64,000 nt of DNA, from contig NZ_SBJL01000004.1 of assembly GCF_004634425.1 (NCBI RefSeq), positions 248,001 through 312,000 of the forward strand. The letters run 5' to 3'. The notes under the pieces were generated by a model, which had not been told where the DNA came from, did no database searches, and saw nothing but the letters and a program-made list of their open reading frames with translations. The DNA is from Vitreimonas flagellata (GTDB lineage: Bacteria; Pseudomonadota; Alphaproteobacteria; Caulobacterales; Aquidulcibacteraceae). The stretch's first letter is position 1; each line of letters starts with the position of its first letter. A program made the position numbers and the translations under genes. Shown one piece after another: positions 10,099 through 18,457 of the stretch.

Positions 10099-10125
10099 AA
10101 AACGGGCCCGCCATAGGCGAGCCCG
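10099..10125 (-). terminator. Rho-independent terminator after the XRE regulator
   Basis: On the minus strand, 10-base arms CGGGCTCGCC and GGCGGGCCCG flank a three-base loop with one mismatch, followed directly by TTTT. It lies 31 bases downstream of the XRE gene stop and just before hisN, so it should end the regulator transcript. Confidence 0.7.
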
Positions 10126-10155
10126 ATTCCCCTGGTCCCAATCCGCTCTAGCGGA

Positions 10156-10566
10156 TTAGGCCGCGTCGGTGGTTTCGTCTTGCAGCGCCTTCGCGAGATC
10201 GAGCAGGCGGCGACGCGGACGCTCGCCGAGCTTGTAGTACGCGCGGATCAGCTCAAGCGTTTCTTTCTGTGAAAGCACATCGGCCGCGATCAAATCGCGA
10301 TCGTTGGCAGGTGCGCCCGGCGCGCCCGGCGTCGCCGGAGCAGCAGCGGCCTGCAGGCCTTCGAAGAAGTAGTTCACCGGCACGTTCAGCGCGACGGCGA
10401 GTTCGTACAGACGGCTCGCGGTCACGCGGTTGGCGCCGCATTCGTATTTTTGGATCTGCTGGAAGCGGATGCCAATGGACTCAGCCAATTGTTGTTGGGT
10501 GAGGCCCAGGAGCCGGCGACGGCGGCGAAGCCGCTTGCCGACATGGAGGTCAATGGCGTTAGCCAT
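10156..10566 (-). CDS. XRE-family helix-turn-helix regulator
   Basis: DNA-binding protein of 136 residues. The N-terminal half is a Cro/CI-type HTH (about residues 8-62) with GLTQQQLAESIGIRFQQIQKY as core; the Gln-rich recognition part and YE...NRV are typical. The C-terminal part carries a Pro/Gly/Ala linker (PGAPGAP) and a helical region. Proteins with this architecture are widespread in alphaproteobacteria, where relatives are cell-cycle or stress regulators, but its targets are unknown. The ATG at 10566 (MANAIDLHVGKR) is chosen; 11 extra upstream codons in frame carry no recognisable conserved feature. It is divergent from the lipoprotein gene across 267 bases that probably hold both promoters. 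Confidence 0.85.
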   Translation of the reverse strand: MANAIDLHVGKRLRRRRRLLGLTQQQLAESIGIRFQQIQKYECGANRVTASRLYELAVALNVPVNYFFEGLQAAAAPATPGAPGAPANDRDLIAADVLSQKETLELIRAYYKLGERPRRRLLDLAKALQDETTDAA

Positions 10567-10833
10567 GAGTAGCGCCCTTATTCGCGGCGGTTCCCCCATT
10601 GGGCCCGCCTTTTCTGCGAAGGGGGGATCAGCAAGGCTTGCGCCACAGCTTTTGGGCGCGTGGCGCCCCGTTCACACACGCTCAACCACGCTCATTTGCG
10701 CGCGTGAGGTGAGTTTCGCACCGAAATGGCGCCGGCGATTTGGTGAACGCGGCGCGCCTCTTTTTCGTCATTGCATCGCCTCGCGAGGCGCACGTTCGCC
10801 CTTAGGGTGGCGATCGTTAGATTGTGGGACATT

Positions 10834-11274
10834 ATGATGCGAATTCGAACTCTGTTGATTGCGGCGACCCTTGTGGTGAGCGGCTGCGCTTCAACGCAAA
10901 GCTTGCTGACTTATCCGGCCGGTTGGTCCGACGCCGACGTGATGGTGGGGCGCGAGCGGTATCAGATATGGTTTCACGAGAGCCAGCCGACGGTGCTGGT
11001 GCAACGGGGCGAGCCGCGGCCGCTTGGCCAGATGCTGGCGCAGAACATGACGGTGCGCGCCGGGGATCAATCGCCGGGCATTCTTACTTGGGGGGCGGCC
11101 GCGAACGCCGTGCTTAACCAGATCGGCTGCGGCGCGACCGAAGTGACGGGCGCCGACCAGATGCGCGAGATCCGCTACACCTGTCAGCCGGGCGTAAGCG
11201 TCCGCAACGAGGTGAACGCGCGTCGTGAGGAATGGCGCCGTGGCGTGGTCGTGGCCGCGCCTGCCGCGAACTAG
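10834..11274 (+). CDS. Putative lipoprotein of unknown function
   Basis: A 146-residue protein starting MMRIRT with a hydrophobic stretch and the lipobox VSGC followed by AST, so it should be lipidated and membrane-anchored. The mature part has no domain I recognise. It contains two further cysteines (in IGCGATEV and YTCQPG) that could form a disulfide outside the cytoplasm. Two adjacent ATG codons (10834 and 10837) are equally possible starts, and the frame continues upstream without a better one. It stands alone between the XRE regulator, which is divergent, and the YjbR-like gene 36 bases downstream, with which it may be cotranscribed. Confidence 0.75.
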   Translation: MMRIRTLLIAATLVVSGCASTQSLLTYPAGWSDADVMVGRERYQIWFHESQPTVLVQRGEPRPLGQMLAQNMTVRAGDQSPGILTWGAAANAVLNQIGCGATEVTGADQMREIRYTCQPGVSVRNEVNARREEWRRGVVVAAPAAN

Positions 11275-11309
11275 TTTGACGCTGGGCGGCGGCGTGGCAC
11301 GCTGCCGGC

Positions 11310-11660
11310 ATGGCGATCACTAAGGCTCGTGCCCGTAAACTCGCGCTGGCGCTCGAAGGCGCGAGCGAGGTGGTGCACGTCGATCGCCCGGCCTTCCGCA
11401 CCACGCGCAAGATCTTCGCCACCGTGCCGCCCGACGCGCAGGCGGTGAATCTCATGTTCGACGTGGCGACGCAGGAATTCTTCTGCGAGCAGGCGCCGGA
11501 CATGTTTTCCGTGATGGGCGGCGGTTGGGGCCGGAAGGGAATCACTGTGTGTGACCTGAAAGCCGCGGACGAAGCGACTTTCCTTTCCGCGCTCAAAGCT
11601 GCCCACGCTTTGGCAAAACCTGCGCCGAAAAAGGCAAAGCGCACAGCCAAACGCAGCTAG
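11310..11660 (+). CDS. MmcQ/YjbR-family protein
   Basis: Small protein of 116 residues of the YjbR/MmcQ family. The fold is a cyclophilin-like/double-wing DNA-binding-like alpha-beta structure whose cellular role is unsettled. Visible hallmarks are the early ALALEGASEVVHVDRPAF region, KIFATV, NLMFD, and the GWGRKGITVCDL stretch that corresponds to the family's conserved (G/N)-x-(G/K)W-x(n)-V block. The C-terminal tail is Lys/Ala-rich (KPAPKKAKRTAKRS), which would suit nucleic-acid contact, although that is inference. No signal peptide is present. Confidence 0.8.
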   Translation: MAITKARARKLALALEGASEVVHVDRPAFRTTRKIFATVPPDAQAVNLMFDVATQEFFCEQAPDMFSVMGGGWGRKGITVCDLKAADEATFLSALKAAHALAKPAPKKAKRTAKRS

Positions 11661-11854
11661 GCCATCCGATAGAGTTTGCGATCGCCGCGAAGCAGCGCAG
11701 CCTTCCTGATGTGGCTGCGGGGCCCATCACATCGGGGTGTGAACGCATCCGGCGTGGAGCCCAGCCGCATCCCCTCGCGTTGAGGTGCATGTGAACGCGC
11801 TGAAAGGTTTTGTTTAGCAATCAAGCGCAGCCTTTCGGTGCTCGGAGAAGTCCA

Positions 11855-12040
11855 ATGCTCGAAAAGAAAATTGGCGAGCCTTGCCCAACCTGTTCGACGC
11901 CGTTGCAGCGTCGACGCTCCACGTTCCGCACGATCGTCGGCGACGTTGCGTTTTGCGCGCGGTGCTGTTCGTCGTTCGAACTGGCCAAGGACGAGGACAA
12001 GGCGCTGGCCGCGTTCGGCCCGCCGCAATATGCGCTCTAG
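11855..12040 (+). CDS. Small CxxC zinc-ribbon-like protein
   Basis: Sixty-one residues with two cysteine pairs, CPTC near residue 10 and CARC near residue 34, spaced as in a treble-clef or zinc-ribbon knuckle. The name is therefore by motif only. The ATG at 11855 is chosen because a good ribosome-binding site (GGAGAAG) lies five bases upstream; a TTG at 11810 would add 15 residues without such a site. It ends facing the YjhX-like gene (56 bases between stops). The function is unknown, and small zinc proteins of this size are often regulators or accessory subunits. Confidence 0.6.
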   Translation: MLEKKIGEPCPTCSTPLQRRRSTFRTIVGDVAFCARCCSSFELAKDEDKALAAFGPPQYAL

Positions 12041-12096
12041 GCGCAGGCGACGCTGGGGAAGCGACGCCGGACCATCTGGCCCGGCGCCTTGGAGCT

Positions 12097-12354
12097 TCAC
12101 CGGTTATCCAATTGCGCGCGCACGGCGGCCAAACCATCGCGGGAAATGCGATAGGGGCCGCCGTTTTCACTCCGGATGAAACGACGCCGGCGCAGTTTCT
12201 TGAAGATTTCGAGCGTGCAATCATTCAGCCGCCAACCGTCGCGGTTGAGGCAATCGATCGCGATGATATCGCCCTTGTCGTTTTTATAATGATGGATGCA
12301 CCCGCCTTGGGCGAGCGCGTGCAGCGTGCGCTGCTCGTACTTTGAAATGTTCAC
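12097..12354 (-). CDS. YjhX/UPF0386-family protein
   Basis: Eighty-five residues that match the UPF0386 (YjhX) family along the whole length. It starts [18 protein letters not shown], has [12 protein letters not shown] in the middle, and ends with the family's PYRIS...VRAQLDNR tail. E. coli YjhX is described as the toxin of a YjhX-YjhQ toxin-antitoxin pair, while many homologues are chromosomal singletons of unknown role. No YjhQ-like acetyltransferase lies next to it here, so a toxin role is doubtful. It is upstream of and on the same strand as nothing else, and faces the small CxxC gene. Confidence 0.85.
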   Translation of the reverse strand: MNISKYEQRTLHALAQGGCIHHYKNDKGDIIAIDCLNRDGWRLNDCTLEIFKKLRRRRFIRSENGGPYRISRDGLAAVRAQLDNR

Positions 12355-12499
12355 TGGAAAGATCGCCTGATCTGAACGTGCGTGTTCGCGCCGCGTTTGG
12401 CGCGGTTCAGAGCGGGCTGGCGTTGCTCACGCGGCCCGCAGCGTCATGCAATCTCGGTCGTCATAGGCGGGCGGTGTTTGGCGCTTTAAGCGCGCAAGG

Positions 12500-13615
12500 T
12501 CAAGCGGCAGGCGCCGCGTCGAGGTTCGCTTCCGGGATCAGCGACCGCATGCGGTTGCCGAACGAGATGAGGCAAACTTCGCTCTCGGAGAGCGGGCCTG
12601 TCGTGTAGCTGGAGCTTTCCATGCCTTGCTGCACGCCTTCGATCAGCACCGTGTCCTCGGCGTTGACTTGGCGATTGATGCGCCAGTTCAGATAGCGCGC
12701 CGCGTTCATTTCGCGGCTCGCATTCGGGTGCACGTAGGCGATTTCACGGATCATCGTTTGGCCGGCCGAGACCGGGATGAATTGCATGAAATCGACCTGG
12801 TCCGGGTAGATGTCGAACGCGACGTTGGGCCAGAGTTTGTAATACGCCCACAAACGGCGGCGTTCGGCCGGGATGTGATCGAACGTGCCGAGCAGTTTCT
12901 GATATTGGCGTTCGGGCCAATGGTTCGACGGGGTTTCGGTGATCTCGCCCCACATTTTGTCGATCCATTCCTTGGCTTCGATTTTGTAAGTGCCTGCGAG
13001 CAGGCGCGAAAGTCCGGGATGCGCGACCGGGATGTGCATGCCGTCGGAATAATTATCGCCGACGTTTTTCCAATTCACCGGACGCGGGCGCAGCGTGACG
13101 CGGCCATTGGGCACGAGTTTTTCCAGTTCGAACGCCGCGAGTTCGTCCGCATAGGGCGCCATCATCTCGGCGACGCTGGGCAGGCCTTGCGCAAAGCGTA
13201 CAAAGATGAAGCCGAACGCGATCTCTTGATCGACGGGCTTGAGGCCGAGCCCTTTCGCATCGAGCCCATCGAAGCCCTGCCATTTCGGCGCGCCGGCGAA
13301 GCTGCCGTCGAGCTTGTAGCTCCAGGCATGATAGGGGCAGACGAGGCGATGACCGCAGGCGCCACGCGCTTCGGTGGCGATCTTGCCGGCGCGGTGGCGG
13401 CAAACATTGTGGAAGCTGCGCAGTTTGCCATCCTCGCCGCGCACGGTGACGACGCGTTCGCCGAGGATATCTAGAGTTAAGTAATCACCAGTGTTCGGCG
13501 CGTCGTTGATGTGGCCCATGATGTGCCACGCTTGGCGAAACACCTTCTCGCGCTCCAATTCAAAGAAGCGCGGGTCGGTATAGAGCCAGGCAGGCAGGGA
13601 CATCGGGGTCGGCAT
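12500..13615 (-). CDS. Rieske non-heme iron oxygenase, alpha subunit
   Basis: Ring-hydroxylating or demethylating oxygenase of 371 residues. The Rieske 2Fe-2S ligands are visible as Cys72-x-His74 and Cys93-x-x-His96 (CRHRAG and CPYHAWSY). The mononuclear iron site follows in GDNYSDGMHIPVAHPGL, with His194 and His199. Compact single-subunit members of this size act on quaternary amines, aromatic acids or sterol-like lipids, and the substrate cannot be assigned. No beta subunit or dedicated reductase gene is adjacent. It is the last gene of a six-gene minus-strand run and sits 46 bases after the sterol-desaturase-like gene. Two ATG codons (13615, 13603) could serve as start. Confidence 0.86.
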   Translation of the reverse strand: MPTPMSLPAWLYTDPRFFELEREKVFRQAWHIMGHINDAPNTGDYLTLDILGERVVTVRGEDGKLRSFHNVCRHRAGKIATEARGACGHRLVCPYHAWSYKLDGSFAGAPKWQGFDGLDAKGLGLKPVDQEIAFGFIFVRFAQGLPSVAEMMAPYADELAAFELEKLVPNGRVTLRPRPVNWKNVGDNYSDGMHIPVAHPGLSRLLAGTYKIEAKEWIDKMWGEITETPSNHWPERQYQKLLGTFDHIPAERRRLWAYYKLWPNVAFDIYPDQVDFMQFIPVSAGQTMIREIAYVHPNASREMNAARYLNWRINRQVNAEDTVLIEGVQQGMESSSYTTGPLSESEVCLISFGNRMRSLIPEANLDAAPAA

Positions 13616-13661
13616 GCGCCCATGCTAGCGCCAGTCGCGCAAAGCACAAAGGCGGCGTGAT

Positions 13662-14507
13662 TTAGTCCGAATTGGCAGCCGTTACGCGGCGTTCGGGGGT
13701 GAGCGCACGCCACACCACTTTGAACGGCCAGAGCAATTGCGCCACGAGGCCGGCGCCGATGTTCTCGCGCACGCCGAGCGGGACATTGCAGGGCCCGGGC
13801 ACGTGATAGGTGCCCCAGGCTTGGTCGAACACCGAAAACACCGTGGCGAAATTCACGCCGGCGCCGTTGGCGTCGCGGATATGGTGCCAGCGGTGCATGG
13901 CGGGCGACACGAAGACCCGGCCGAGCGGGCCGTAGGTCCACGGCAGATCCATGTGGATGAAGAGGCCATAGTGGTGGCGCACAAGATTGTTGAGCACCAA
14001 AACCCAGGTCGGGAGGCCGAGCAGCGCGAGAAACGTGGTGTCGATCAAAGACGTGGTGAGGCGATTGATCGGGTGAAAGCGCAGGCCCGTCGTCCACGTC
14101 ATCGCCGTGTCGCTGTGGTGCATCACATGGCTCGGCCAGAGCGCATCGGTGTGTTCGAGACGATGGCGCCAATAGGCGACGAAATCGCCGAGGAAGATGG
14201 CGATGAAGAGAACGAGCACCGCCGGTAAGGCTGCCCAGGTTTGCGCCAGCGGCAGAATGAGGTGATTGCTCTGTAGTGTCAGGTGCACGGCGTTGATCGC
14301 TAGCACGATGATCGGCGTGACGAACACGATGTCGAGCACGAACGCGGCGATGTTGAAGCGCACCTCGTGCGCAGCGTCTCGCGCGGTTTTCAGTGACGCG
14401 AAGCCGCGAATGGCGAGTGCGATCAGCGCGAACACGATCGCTGGTGCGATCAAATTGCTCGATGCCGCCCACAAGGCGGCAGCGCTGTCTGTTAAGAACG
14501 TGTTCAC
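13662..14507 (-). CDS. Sterol desaturase / fatty-acid hydroxylase family membrane protein
   Basis: Integral membrane di-iron oxygenase family of 281 residues. Three histidine clusters are visible: HRLEH (HxxxH), HVMHH (HxxHH) and HRWHH, the last preceded by VSPAM. Four to five hydrophobic helices surround them. Members hydroxylate or desaturate fatty acids, sterols or carotenoids with molecular oxygen. Translation most likely begins at GTG 14507 with a GAGGGC site upstream. It lies 14 bases after the phzF-like gene and 46 bases before the Rieske oxygenase, so two oxygenases of different class sit next to each other, suggesting a shared lipid-like substrate (inference). Confidence 0.86.
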   Translation of the reverse strand: MNTFLTDSAAALWAASSNLIAPAIVFALIALAIRGFASLKTARDAAHEVRFNIAAFVLDIVFVTPIIVLAINAVHLTLQSNHLILPLAQTWAALPAVLVLFIAIFLGDFVAYWRHRLEHTDALWPSHVMHHSDTAMTWTTGLRFHPINRLTTSLIDTTFLALLGLPTWVLVLNNLVRHHYGLFIHMDLPWTYGPLGRVFVSPAMHRWHHIRDANGAGVNFATVFSVFDQAWGTYHVPGPCNVPLGVRENIGAGLVAQLLWPFKVVWRALTPERRVTAANSD

Positions 14508-14521
14508 TTCTATCGCCCTCG

Positions 14522-15421
14522 TCAGACGAATAGCACGCCTTCGCTAATTTTTACCGCCTTGCCGGCGATGCGCGCGCCCGCGAGTGCGCCGTTTTCGATG
14601 TTCACTTCTAGCCCAATCAGCGACGGCCGGCCCATTTCGACGCCTTGCAGAATGGGCAGCGTTGTCCAGCCTTCGCCGAGCGGCTCAAAGCGCGCCAGTG
14701 CGCCCGCGAACGCGGCCGCTGCGCCGCCCGTGGCGGGATCTTCGACGATGCCGATCTCGGGTGCGAACATGCGCGCGCGGAACGAATGCGCGGCGTTCGG
14801 TTCGGCGCGCGTGTAAACGAAGACTTCCGTTGCGCCGAGCGTGAAGGAGGATTTCGCGTCAATGAGATGTGCGCGTCGCAATGCGTCGAGGCTGGCGACC
14901 GGCGCCATCGCGAAAGGTACGCCGGCAGAGAAGAGCGAGGGCGTGTGCTTGTCGAAGCCGATGTCGCTTGGTGCAAGGCCGAGCGCTTTTGCGGCGACCT
15001 CGATGCTTGGATCGGCGCCGGCTTGGGCGGAGAGTTTGGGTGCTGTGAATTCGGCGAAGCTTGCACCATCGGTGGCGAGCTTCACGCCGCAACGCACTGG
15101 GCCGACGCGCTCTTCGAGCACGAGCAGCAGATCGCGTGGGTTGTCGCCGTTGCGGTTTCGCTCCGCCAAAGCGATAGCGCAGCCGATCGTGGGATGGCCG
15201 GCGAAGGGGAGTTCTTTGGTCGGCGTGAAGATACGCACGCTGGCGGCGTGTTGCGCGTATTCGGCGCTACGCACAAAGATGGTCTCGGAAAGATTGAATT
15301 CGCGCGCGATGGTTTGCATCTGCGCGTCGCTTAAGCCGTCAGCATCGAAGACGACTGCAAGCGGATTGCCGGCGAAGGGTGTGTCGGTGAAGACGTCGTA
15401 GGTGGCGAAGGGGAGCTGCAT
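14522..15421 (-). CDS. PhzF-family isomerase
   Basis: A 299-residue protein of the PhzF / diaminopimelate-epimerase fold. The N-terminal half shows FTDTPFAGNPLAVV, the catalytic Glu46 in FNLSETIF, and FTPTKELPFAGHPTIGCA. The second half repeats the fold with EDPATGGAAAAFAGAL. PhzF itself isomerises trans-2,3-dihydro-3-hydroxyanthranilate in phenazine synthesis. No other phz gene is present, and most family members have unknown substrates, so only the fold and the isomerase mechanism are claimed. It starts nine bases after the GIY-YIG gene and leads into the desaturase-like gene on the same strand. Confidence 0.88.
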   Translation of the reverse strand: MQLPFATYDVFTDTPFAGNPLAVVFDADGLSDAQMQTIAREFNLSETIFVRSAEYAQHAASVRIFTPTKELPFAGHPTIGCAIALAERNRNGDNPRDLLLVLEERVGPVRCGVKLATDGASFAEFTAPKLSAQAGADPSIEVAAKALGLAPSDIGFDKHTPSLFSAGVPFAMAPVASLDALRRAHLIDAKSSFTLGATEVFVYTRAEPNAAHSFRARMFAPEIGIVEDPATGGAAAAFAGALARFEPLGEGWTTLPILQGVEMGRPSLIGLEVNIENGALAGARIAGKAVKISEGVLFV

Positions 15422-15430
15422 CGCGCTGTT

Positions 15431-15715
15431 CTAACCCAGAGCCGTCGTCTCCGCCTGCAACAAAAGCGCTAGGGTCGCGCGAAACTTTCGGTCACGTTTC
15501 AGCGAGACCTCGCGGCTCATGGCTTCGCGGCGAGTTGAGAAGCGTTCGGCGTAGAGCAGCACCCAAGCGCGCCCCCGCGTGGAGCGCGCGCCGTGGCCGG
15601 CATTGTGGGCATTCAGCCGTTGGTCGAGATCAACGCACCAGCCGACATAGGTGCGCCGGTCGTCGCCGCGAGCGGAGCCGAGGACGTAGACGAAGCCGCA
15701 CTCCGCGCGCGTCAC
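15431..15715 (-). CDS. GIY-YIG nuclease-domain protein
   Basis: Ninety-four residues forming a single UvrC/Intron-type GIY-YIG domain of the YhbQ class. FVYVLGS is the first motif, TYVGWCVDLDQRLNAHN supplies the second with its conserved Arg, and YAERFSTRREAMSREVSLK supplies the catalytic Glu region. The cellular role of free-standing GIY-YIG proteins is mostly unknown. The start is set at GTG 15715 because it overlaps the stop of the upstream small membrane protein as GTGA; another GTG at 15730 is possible. It is followed after nine bases by the phzF-like gene. Confidence 0.8.
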   Translation of the reverse strand: MTRAECGFVYVLGSARGDDRRTYVGWCVDLDQRLNAHNAGHGARSTRGRAWVLLYAERFSTRREAMSREVSLKRDRKFRATLALLLQAETTALG

Positions 15716-15990
15716 ACCCTGCGACCCCACCGCTGAATCAACCCAGCCAGGACAGAAACAGGAAGTGTCACCCAGACGCTAATCGCATGAGCGTAACTGT
15801 ATCGAAAAACGGGCTCGGAAACTTCGGTCAGTACCCCGTGGTTGTACAAATAGAAGCGGCCGTCGGTCATCTGACCATTGATCGCGTCGCCACCGATAGT
15901 CACGGCGATCAGCCAAAAAGCCATGAAATTCAGAAAGCCGAAAATTATCGCGGCTGTGCAAATTCGATCAAGCGTCTCGTTTCTAACCAT
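15712..15990 (-). CDS. Small membrane protein of unknown function
   Basis: Ninety-two residues with two predicted membrane helices, one near residues 10-32 (AAIIFGFLNFMAFWLIAV) and one near residues 67-86. The loop between them is polar and probably exposed. I recognise no family. The ATG follows immediately after the gabD stop codon with no spacer, and its own stop overlaps the GTG of the GIY-YIG gene, so it is translated as part of the gabD transcript. The frame looks real because of this packing and the membrane pattern, not because of homology. Confidence 0.6.
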   Translation of the reverse strand: MVRNETLDRICTAAIIFGFLNFMAFWLIAVTIGGDAINGQMTDGRFYLYNHGVLTEVSEPVFRYSYAHAISVWVTLPVSVLAGLIQRWGRRV

Positions 15991-17433
15991 CTAGAACCCG
16001 CCGAAGTTTACGAACTTGGTTTCCAGATATTCGTCCAAACCCTCGACGCCGCCTTCGCGGCCGAGGCCGCTTTCTTTGACGCCGCCGAACGGGATGACTT
16101 CGTTGGAGAAGATGCCGTCATTGATCGAGACCATGCCGGCTTCGATGCGCTCAGCCACACGCCAGGCGCGATTGACGTCCTTGGTGAATAAATAGGCGGC
16201 CAAGCCAAACGGCGTGTCGTTGGCGATTGCGACGGCCTCGTCTTCATCCTTGAAGCGGATCAAGGGCGCGACGGGGCCAAAGATTTCTTCCTGGTTCACG
16301 CGCATCTCGCGGGTGACGTTGGCAAGCACGGTCGGGGTGAAGAATTGCGCGCCGGCCGCATGCTTCTTGCCGCCGGTGAGCGCGACCGCGCCCGATGCCA
16401 AAGCTTCGCCGACCATCTGCTCTACTTTTTCGATCGCCGTTTGATCGATCAAGGGCCCGATTTCGACACCATCGGAATCGCCCGGGCCAACTTTGAGCTT
16501 CGCGACGGCTTCGGTCATCTTCGTCGAGAACGCGTCGTAGACCGAATCTTCAACCAGAATGCGGTTGGCGCAGACGCAGGTTTGGCCGGCGTTGCGGAAC
16601 TTGGACGCGATCGCGCCTTTGACGGCGAGGTCGAGGTCGGCGTCGGCAAAGACGAGCAGCGGCGCGTTGCCGCCGAGTTCGAGCGAGACCTTCTTCACGG
16701 TGGACGCCACGCACGCGGCGCCGAGCTTCTTGCCGATGCCGGTTGAGCCGGTGAAGGAGAATTTGCGCACGAGCGGGCTTTCGCAGAGCACCTTGCCGAC
16801 ATCGGCGGTGTGATCGTGCGTGGTGACGACGTTGAACACGCCAGCCGGGATGCCGGCCTTCTCCGCAAGCTCAGCCAGCGCCAGAGCTGTCAGCGGCGTT
16901 TGCGACGGCGGCTTCACCACGAAGGTGCAGCCGGCGGCGAGCGCGGGCGCGGCTTTGCGCGTGATCATCGCGAGCGGGAAATTCCACGGCGTGATCGCAG
17001 CGCTGACGCCGATCGGCTGGCGGATGGTCACATAGCGCCGCGTCGCCGTGGTGGAGGGGATAGTGCGCCCGTAGGCGCGCTTGGCCTCTTCGCCAAACCA
17101 TTCGACGAATGAGGCGCCATAGGCCGCTTCACCCTTGGCTTCGGCGATTGGCTTGCCGCCCTCGAGCGAGATGAGGCGCGCGAGGCGATCGAGGTCGCCC
17201 ATCATCAGATCGAACCAGGCGCGCATGATCGCGGCGCGCTCCTTGGCCGCTTTCGCCGCCCAAGCCGGAAAGGCGCGATGCGCCGCGGCGACCGCTTCCT
17301 CGGTCTCGGCCGCGCCGAAATCCGGGACGTGCGCGATGACCTCTTGGTTGGCTGGATTGAACACGTCGAAGCGCTTGGCGGAGGCGCGCCATTTGCCGTC
17401 GATATAAGCGTCGGAGCGGAACGTGGGGCTCAT
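15991..17433 (-). CDS. gabD: Succinate-semialdehyde dehydrogenase
   Basis: Oxidises succinate semialdehyde to succinate with NAD(P)+, the last step of GABA catabolism. The 480 residues are full length for the family. Visible are the NAD-binding ITPWNFPLAMITRK and FTGSTGIGK, the general base Glu in LELGGNAP, and the nucleophile Cys286 in GQTCVCANR. The CVCAN form, with a second Cys two residues on, is typical of this dehydrogenase and underlies redox regulation in homologues. It heads a six-gene same-strand run and is divergent from the universal stress protein gene. In this window it could receive carbon from the agmatine-putrescine genes, though GABA transaminase is not here. Confidence 0.93.
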   Translation of the reverse strand: MSPTFRSDAYIDGKWRASAKRFDVFNPANQEVIAHVPDFGAAETEEAVAAAHRAFPAWAAKAAKERAAIMRAWFDLMMGDLDRLARLISLEGGKPIAEAKGEAAYGASFVEWFGEEAKRAYGRTIPSTTATRRYVTIRQPIGVSAAITPWNFPLAMITRKAAPALAAGCTFVVKPPSQTPLTALALAELAEKAGIPAGVFNVVTTHDHTADVGKVLCESPLVRKFSFTGSTGIGKKLGAACVASTVKKVSLELGGNAPLLVFADADLDLAVKGAIASKFRNAGQTCVCANRILVEDSVYDAFSTKMTEAVAKLKVGPGDSDGVEIGPLIDQTAIEKVEQMVGEALASGAVALTGGKKHAAGAQFFTPTVLANVTREMRVNQEEIFGPVAPLIRFKDEDEAVAIANDTPFGLAAYLFTKDVNRAWRVAERIEAGMVSINDGIFSNEVIPFGGVKESGLGREGGVEGLDEYLETKFVNFGGF

Positions 17434-17564
17434 TCTGGTGTTCCTTGAATCTGAACGGGAGATTGCGCAGCCTCAACGCCGCCGCAAGCCCCGTGGCTCA
17501 ACATGGGCCGGAATTGTGGCGCGACACGCGCGCACGGCGTATGATGGAGGTACGGAGAACCGCC

Positions 17565-18410
17565 ATGAGCTGGAAAGACATCCTGGTCATCGTCTCTGAG
17601 GCCGAAGCGGACGAGCCGGCGTTGAAGCTGGCCGAAGCGCTGGCGCAGCAATGCTCCGATTGCCACCTCGCCGCCGCCTTCCTGACGCCGCTGCCGGATG
17701 AGCCGCTGGCTTATGAACCGACCGTGGTCGCCGGCGTGTGGGCCGAGCTTTTGAGCCGCGCGCGCAAGGAGGCGGACGTCGAGCGCAAGAAGGTCGAGGC
17801 GCGGCTGAAGCAATTCGAGAAGGCGTGCGAGCTGCGCAATGCGGAGGCGCTGTCGCGCGACCTGGGCCGCGTGGCCGCCGTGCACGCGCGCTACGCCGAT
17901 GTCGCGGTGATGACGCGGCCGACCGAAGGCACGGGCGTCGAATTGCGCGAAGAGATTATCGAGGGCGTGCTGTTTCACTCGGGCCGCCCGGCCTTGATCG
18001 CGCCGCCCAATTGGAAGGGCGGCACGATTGGCAAGCGCGTGGTCGTGGCGTGGGACGCCAGCCGTGAGGCGACGCGCGCGCTCTCCGAAGCGCAATCGAT
18101 TTTGGACAAGGCCGACAAGGTCACAGTGATCACTGTGGACGCGAAGCCGAAAATGTTCGGCCACGGCGATCAGCCGGGCGCGAATATCGCCGGCCATTTG
18201 TCGCGGCGCGGCCTGCCGGCGGAAGTGCGGAATGTGGATTCAATGGGCCGCTCGGCGTCGCTGGCGATCCTGGAGGAAGCGCAGGCGCTCGACGCTGATC
18301 TGGTCGTCATGGGCGGCTATGCACACTCGCGGCTGCGCGAATTGGTGTTCGGCGGCGCGACGCGCGATCTGTTGCGCACAGCAACAATTCCGCTGCTGAT
18401 GGCCCATTAA
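17565..18410 (+). CDS. Universal stress protein family protein
   Basis: A 281-residue protein with two USP-like halves. The C-terminal half carries the ATP-binding signature GGYAHSRLRELVFGGATRDLL, fitting G-x2-G-x9-G-(S/T), while the N-terminal half (ILVIVSEAEADE, then a long Arg/Lys/Glu helix) lacks it. Such proteins are generally induced by starvation or other stress and bind nucleotide. The ATG at 17565 is chosen for its upstream GGAG, and the 40 residues before it in frame are not conserved-looking. clpB follows after 112 bases on the same strand, but a separate promoter-like sequence lies between, so they may be only neighbours. Confidence 0.85.
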   Translation: MSWKDILVIVSEAEADEPALKLAEALAQQCSDCHLAAAFLTPLPDEPLAYEPTVVAGVWAELLSRARKEADVERKKVEARLKQFEKACELRNAEALSRDLGRVAAVHARYADVAVMTRPTEGTGVELREEIIEGVLFHSGRPALIAPPNWKGGTIGKRVVVAWDASREATRALSEAQSILDKADKVTVITVDAKPKMFGHGDQPGANIAGHLSRRGLPAEVRNVDSMGRSASLAILEEAQALDADLVVMGGYAHSRLRELVFGGATRDLLRTATIPLLMAH

Positions 18411-18428
18411 AAATCCGGCCCGCCGGCC

Positions 18429-18457
18429 CTTGTGTGCCATTCGGGCCACACCTACGT
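18429..18457 (+). promoter_or_regulatory. Candidate heat-shock (RpoH-type) promoter of clpB
   Basis: CTTG at 18429-18432 and CCTACGT at 18451-18457 are separated by 18 bases and lie about 66 bases upstream of the clpB ATG. This resembles the alphaproteobacterial sigma-32 form (CTTG ... CCTATnT) with one change in the minus-10 box. The assignment is by eye only; clpB is a classical RpoH target. Confidence 0.35.

Noticed and set aside
11661-11854. An imperfect inverted repeat in the leader of the small CxxC gene
   Set aside because: The arms need gaps and two mismatches to pair, and no poly-T follows, so I do not call a structure.
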